Source of the DNA: Limnoperna fortunei
Taxonomy: Eukaryota; Mollusca; Bivalvia; Mytilida; Modiolidae
Reading direction: 5' to 3'
Assembly (NCBI GenBank): GCA_944474755.1
Contig: OX104124.1
Location: 24,092,452-24,156,451 of the forward strand
Length of the DNA stretch: 64,000 nt
Positions 58,501-64,000 of the stretch are shown here, piece after piece. The translations under genes and the position numbers were made by a program. The number at the start of each line of letters is the position of its first letter. Within the stretch, counting starts at the first letter, position 1. The notes beneath the pieces were generated by a model, which was not told the DNA's origin, made no database searches, and saw nothing but the letters and a program-made list of their open reading frames with translations.

Positions 58501-61500
58501 CGTAGACAATCACCAACAACTCAGCAGACAAAAACGAGGACATGAGTTCAGACGTAGACAATCACCAACAACTCAGCAGACAAATGCGAGGGCATGAGCT
58601 CAGACGTAGACAATCACCAACAACTCAGCAGACAAAAACGAGGGCGTGAGCTCAGACGTAGACAATCACCAACAACTCAGCAGACAAAAACGAGGACATG
58701 AGTTCAGACGTAGACAATCACCAACAACTCAGCAGACAAATGCGAGGGCATGAGCTCAGACGTAGACAATCACCAACAACTCAGCAGACAAAAACGAGGA
58801 CATGAGTTCAGACGTAGACAATCACCAACAACTCAGCAGACAAATACGAGGGCATGAGTTCAGACGTAGACAATAACCAACAACTCAGCAGAAAAAAACG
58901 AGGACATGAGCTCAGACGTAGACAATCACCATCAACTCAGCAGACAAAAACGAGGGCATGAGCTCAGACGTAGACGATCACCAACAACCCAGCAGACAAA
59001 AACGAGGGCATGAGTTCAGACGTAGACAATCACCATCAACTCAGCAGACAAAAACGAGGGTATGAGCTCAGACGTAGACAATCACCATCAACTCAGCAGA
59101 CAAAAACGAGGGCATGAGCTCAGACGTAGACGATCACCAACAACGCAGCAGACAAAAACGAGGGCATGAGTTCAGACGTAGACAATAACCAACAACTCAG
59201 CAGACAAAAACGAGGACATGAGTTCAGACGTAGACAATCACCAACAACTCAGCAGACAAAAACGAGGACATGAGTTCAGACGTAGACAATCACCAACAAC
59301 TCAGCAGACAAAAACGAGGACATGAGTTCAGACGTAGACCAACAACTCAGCAGACAAAAACGAGGGCATGAGCTCAGACGTAGACAATCACCAACAACTC
59401 AGCCGACAAAAACGAGGATATGAGTTCAGACGTAGACAATAACAAACAACTCAGCAGACAAAAACGAGGGCATGAGCTCAGACGTAGACAATCACCAACA
59501 ACTCAGCAGACAAAAACGAGGGCATGAGTTCAGACGTAGACAATCACCATCAACTCAGCAGACAAATACGAGGGCATGAGTTCAGACGTAGACAATCACC
59601 AACAACTCAGCAGACAAAAACGAGGGCATGAGTTCAGACGTAGACAATCACCAACAACTCAGCAGACAAAAACGAGGGCATGAGCTCAGACATAGACAAT
59701 CACCAACAACTCAGCAGACAAAAACGAGGACATGAGTTCAGACGTAGACAATCACCAACAACTCAGCAGACAAAAACGTGGACATGAGCTCAGACGTAGA
59801 CAATCACCATCAACTCAGCAGACAAAAACGAGGGCATGAGTTCAGACGTAGACAATCACCAACAACTCAGCAGACAAAAACGAGGGCATGAGCTCAGACG
59901 TAGACAATCACCAACAACTCAGCAGACAAAAACGAGGACATGAGTTCAGACGTAAGACAATCACCAACAACTCAGCAGACAAAAACGAGGACATGAGTTC
60001 AGACGTAGACAATCACCAACAACTCAGCAGACAAAAACGAGGACATGAGTTCAGACGTAGACGATCACCAACAACCCAGCAGACAAAAACGAGGACATGA
60101 GCTCAGACGTAGACAATCACCATCAACTCAGCAGACAAAAACGAGGACATAAGCTCAGACGTAGACAATCACCATCAACTCAGCAGACAAAAACGAGGAC
60201 ATGAGTTCAGACGTAGACAATCACCAACAACTCAGCAGACAAATACGAGGGCATGAGCTCAGACGTAGACAATCACCAACAACTCAGCAGACAAAAACGA
60301 GGACATGAGTTCAGACGAAGACGATCACCAACAACCCAGCAGACAAAAACGAGGGCATGAGCTCAGACGTAGACTATCATCAACAACTCAGCAGACAAAA
60401 ACGAGGGCATGAGCTCAGACGTAGACAATCACCAACAACTCAGCAGACAAAAACGAGGACATGAGTTCAGACGTAGACAAACACCATCAACTCAGCAGAC
60501 AAAAACGAGGACATGAGCTCAGACGTAGACAATCACCAACAACTCAGCAGACAAAAACGAGGAAATGAGCTCAGACGTAGACAATCACCATCAACTCAGC
60601 AGACAAAAACGAGGACATAAGCTCAGACGTAGACAATCACCATCAACTCAGCAGACAAAAACGAGGACATGAGCTCAGACGTAGACAATCACCATCAACT
60701 CAGCAGACAAAAACGAGGGCATGAGTTCAGACGTAGACAATCACCATCAACTCAGCAGACAAAAACGAGGGCATGAGTTCAGACGTAGACAATCACCAAC
60801 AACTCAGCAGACAAATACGAGGGCATGAGTTCAGACGTAGACAATCACCAACAACTCAGCAGACAAAAACGAGGGCATGAGCTCAGACGTAGACAATCAC
60901 CATCAACTCAGCAGACAAAAACGAGGGCATGAGCGCAGACGTAGACAATCACCAACAACTCAGCAGACAAAAACGAGGACATGAGCTCAGACGTAGACAA
61001 TCACCAACAACTCAGCAGACAAAAACGAGGACATGAGTTCAGACGTAGACAATCACCATCAACTCAGGAGACAAAAACGAGGACATGAGCTCAGACGTAG
61101 ACAATCACCAACAACCCAGCAGACAAAAACGAGGACATGAGCTCAGACGTAGACAATCACCATCAACTCAGCAGACAAAAACGAGGACATGAGCTCAGAC
61201 GTAGACAATCACCATGAACTCAGCAGACAAAAACGAGGACATGAGTTCAGACGTAGACAATCACCATCAACTCAGGAGACAAAAACGAGGACATGAGCTC
61301 AGACGTAGACAATCACCAACAACCCAGCAGACAAAAACGAGGACATGAGCTCAGACGTAGACAATCACCATCAACTCAGCAGACAAAAACGAGGACATGA
61401 GCTCAGACGTAGACAATCACCATCAACTCAGCAGACAAAAACGAGGACATGAGCTCAGACGTAGACAATCACCATCAACTCAGCAGACAAAAACGAGGGC

Positions 61501-63811
61501 ATGAGTTCAGACGTAGACAATCACCATCAACTCAGCAGACAAAAACGAGGACATGAGCTCAGACGTAGACAATCACCATCAACTCAGCAGACAAAAACGA
61601 GGGCATGAGTTCAGACGTAGACAATCACCAACAACTCAGCAGACAAATACGAGGGCATGAGTTCAGACGTAGACAATCACCAACAACTCAGCAGACAAAA
61701 ACGAGGGCATGAGCTCAGACGTAGACAATCACCATCAACTCAGCAGACAAAAACGAGGGCATGAGTTTAGACGTAGACAATCACCAACAACTCAGCAGAC
61801 AAAAACGAGGGCATGAGCTCAGACGTAGACAATCACCATCAACTCAGCAGACAAAAACGAGGACATGAGCTCAGACGTAGACAATCACCATCAACTCAGC
61901 AGACAAAAACGAGGGCATGAGTTCAGACGTAGACAATCACCATCAACTCAGCAGACAAAAACGAGGACATGAGCTCAGAAGTAGACAATCACCATCAACT
62001 CAGCAGACAAAAACGAGGGCATGAGTTCAGACGTAGACAATCACCAACAACTCAGCAGACAAAAACGAGGGCATGAGCTCAGACGTAGACAATCACCAAC
62101 AACTCAGCAGACAAAAACGAGGGCATGAGCTCAGACGTAGACAATCACCATCAACTCAGCAGACAAAAACGAGGGCATGAGTTCAGACGTAGACGATCAC
62201 CAACATCTCAGCAGACAAAAACGAGGACATGAGTTCAGACGAAGACAATCACCATCAACTCAGCAGACAAAAACGAGGGCATGAGTTCAGACGTAGACGA
62301 TCACCAACATCTCAGCAGACAAATACGAGGGCATGAGTTCAGACGTAGACAATCACCAACAACTCAGCAGACAAAAACGAGGGCATGAGCTCAGACGTAG
62401 ACAATCACCATCAACTCAGCAGACAAAAACGAGGGCATGAGCGCAGACGTAGACAATCACCAACAACTCAGCAGACAAAAACGAGGACATGAGCTCAGAC
62501 GTAGACAATCACCAACAACTCAGCAGACAAAAACGAGGACATGAGTTCAGACGTAGACAATCACCATCAACTCAGGAGACAAAAACGAGGACATGAGCTC
62601 AGACGTAGACAATCACCAACAACCCAGCAGACAAAAACGAGGACATGAGCTCAGACGTAGACAATCACCATCAACTCAGCAGACAAAAACGAGGACATGA
62701 GCTCAGACGTAGACAATCACCATGAACTCAGCAGACAAAAACGAGGACATGAGTTCAGACGTAGACAATCACCATCAACTCAGGAGACAAAAACGAGGAC
62801 ATGAGCTCAGACGTAGACAATCACCAACAACCCAGCAGACAAAAACGAGGACATGAGCTCAGACGTAGACAATCACCATCAACTCAGCAGACAAAAACGA
62901 GGACATGAGCTCAGACGTAGACAATCACCATCAACTCAGCAGACAAAAACGAGGACATGAGCTCAGACGTAGACAATCACCATCAACTCAGCAGACAAAA
63001 ACGAGGGCATGAGTTCAGACGTAGACAATCACCATCAACTCAGCAGACAAAAACGAGGACATGAGCTCAGACGTAGACAATCACCATCAACTCAGCAGAC
63101 AAAAACGAGGGCATGAGTTCAGACGTAGACAATCACCAACAACTCAGCAGACAAATACGAGGGCATGAGTTCAGACGTAGACAATCACCAACAACTCAGC
63201 AGACAAAAACGAGGGCATGAGCTCAGACGTAGACAATCACCATCAACTCAGCAGACAAAAACGAGGGCATGAGTTTAGACGTAGACAATCACCAACAACT
63301 CAGCAGACAAAAACGAGGGCATGAGCTCAGACGTAGACAATCACCATCAACTCAGCAGACAAAAACGAGGACATGAGCTCAGACGTAGACAATCACCATC
63401 AACTCAGCAGACAAAAACGAGGGCATGAGTTCAGACGTAGACAATCACCATCAACTCAGCAGACAAAAACGAGGACATGAGCTCAGAAGTAGACAATCAC
63501 CATCAACTCAGCAGACAAAAACGAGGGCATGAGTTCAGACGTAGACAATCACCAACAACTCAGCAGACAAAAACGAGGGCATGAGCTCAGACGTAGACAA
63601 TCACCAACAACTCAGCAGACAAAAACGAGGGCATGAGCTCAGACGTAGACAATCACCATCAACTCAGCAGACAAAAACGAGGGCATGAGTTCAGACGTAG
63701 ACGATCACCAACATCTCAGCAGACAAAAACGAGGACATGAGTTCAGACGAAGACAATCACCAACAACTCAGCAGACAAAAACGAGGGCATGAGCTCAGAC
63801 GTAGACAATCA
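55581..63811. repeat. 52-bp satellite array, about 158 copies, upstream of the gene
   Basis: Unit CAACTCAGCAGACAAAAACG then AGGGCATGAGCTCAGACGTA and GACAATCACCAA, head to tail. Switching sites: GGGCATG/GGACATG, GAGCTC/GAGTTC, CACCAAC/CACCATC, AAAAACG/AAATACG, CAACTCAG/CAACCCAG. Long-range repetition: GACGAAGACGATCACC recurs 1404 bp apart (56524, 57928; 27 units) and AACTCAGGAG 1508 bp apart (61061, 62569; 29 units). The unit is not a multiple of three and holds no conserved open frame. The right edge is sharp at the divergence into CATAAACCATTTTGTGGCGG. Confidence 0.98.
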
Positions 63812-64000
63812 CATAAACCATTTTGTGGCGGGTAACAGTCTTTATATTATTTTAACTCTATTAATAACACTTTTTGAAATTCAATTTGTGTTTTAGTGCA
63901 TGTAAAAGTTTAACTCTGCTTAAACGTGAATCAAGTTGGTTACTTGTTCAACGTTCAACATTCAACATTCAAATAAATACATGTACCAAAGACCTCTTCA
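63812..64000. other. Unique sequence right of the 52-bp satellite
   Basis: AT-rich; contains a small tandem CAACGTTCAACATTCAACATTC near 63947. No gene seen. Confidence 0.7.

Overview
The window looks like a piece of an animal nuclear genome, most likely a bivalve mollusc. It is AT-rich, its one real gene is split into short exons with GT...AG introns, it carries a tRNA-derived SINE family of the kind common in bivalves, and it has many foldback/TIR-type non-autonomous elements. Nothing prokaryotic is present: no operons, no rRNA genes, no CRISPR array with real spacers. The mollusc assignment is inference from repeat style; the eukaryotic assignment is secure.

One protein-coding gene, on the minus strand, runs from a start codon at 55023 down to 18531 and continues past the window start. 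I could place 16 coding exons. Every exon junction keeps the reading frame, and together they give 679 residues of a myosin motor domain: P-loop GESGAGKT, switch I NNNSSRFG, switch II LDMAGFE, an actin-binding segment ending [10 protein letters not shown], the SH1/SH2 helix region and the first part of the converter. The rest of the converter, the neck (IQ motifs) and the tail are not in the window. The short N-terminus, with an in-frame stop 18 nt upstream of the ATG, and the YTYIGDIL...NPY opening resemble the motor of class III myosins but without the N-terminal kinase. I call it an unconventional, class III-like myosin with unassigned class.

Layout: 1-831 AT-rich intron; 832-18466 a 17.6-kb satellite with a 38-bp unit (about 464 copies) in intron 16; 18531-55023 the myosin exons separated by repeat-laden introns; 55024-55580 the upstream region; 55581-63811 an 8.2-kb satellite with a 52-bp unit (about 158 copies) upstream of the gene; 63812-64000 unique sequence.

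The most striking observation is that three separate minisatellites in this gene are tandem copies of the gene's own exon-intron junctions. The exon 2 3' splice site plus 45 nt of exon is iterated 8 times (83-bp unit). The exon 3 5' splice site plus the P-loop codons is iterated about 24 times (47-bp unit). The exon 9 5' splice site is iterated 10 times (32-bp unit). Only one copy in each array is the functional junction; the rest lie in the adjacent intron as decoy splice sites. Two further arrays, the 80-bp array in intron 5 and the 38-bp satellite in intron 16, begin about 20 and 65 nt after true donors and carry donor-like or acceptor-like motifs in the gene's sense. This recurrent splice-junction iteration is the candidate undescribed phenomenon here.

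Other content: seven copies of a tRNA-derived SINE, a TTAGGG-containing 22/23-bp array in intron 1, several foldback elements (one nearly perfect, with a candidate 7-bp target duplication), a 1.24-kb element with TGTCTCGCCT inverted ends, and a 471-bp direct duplication that looks identical in both copies.
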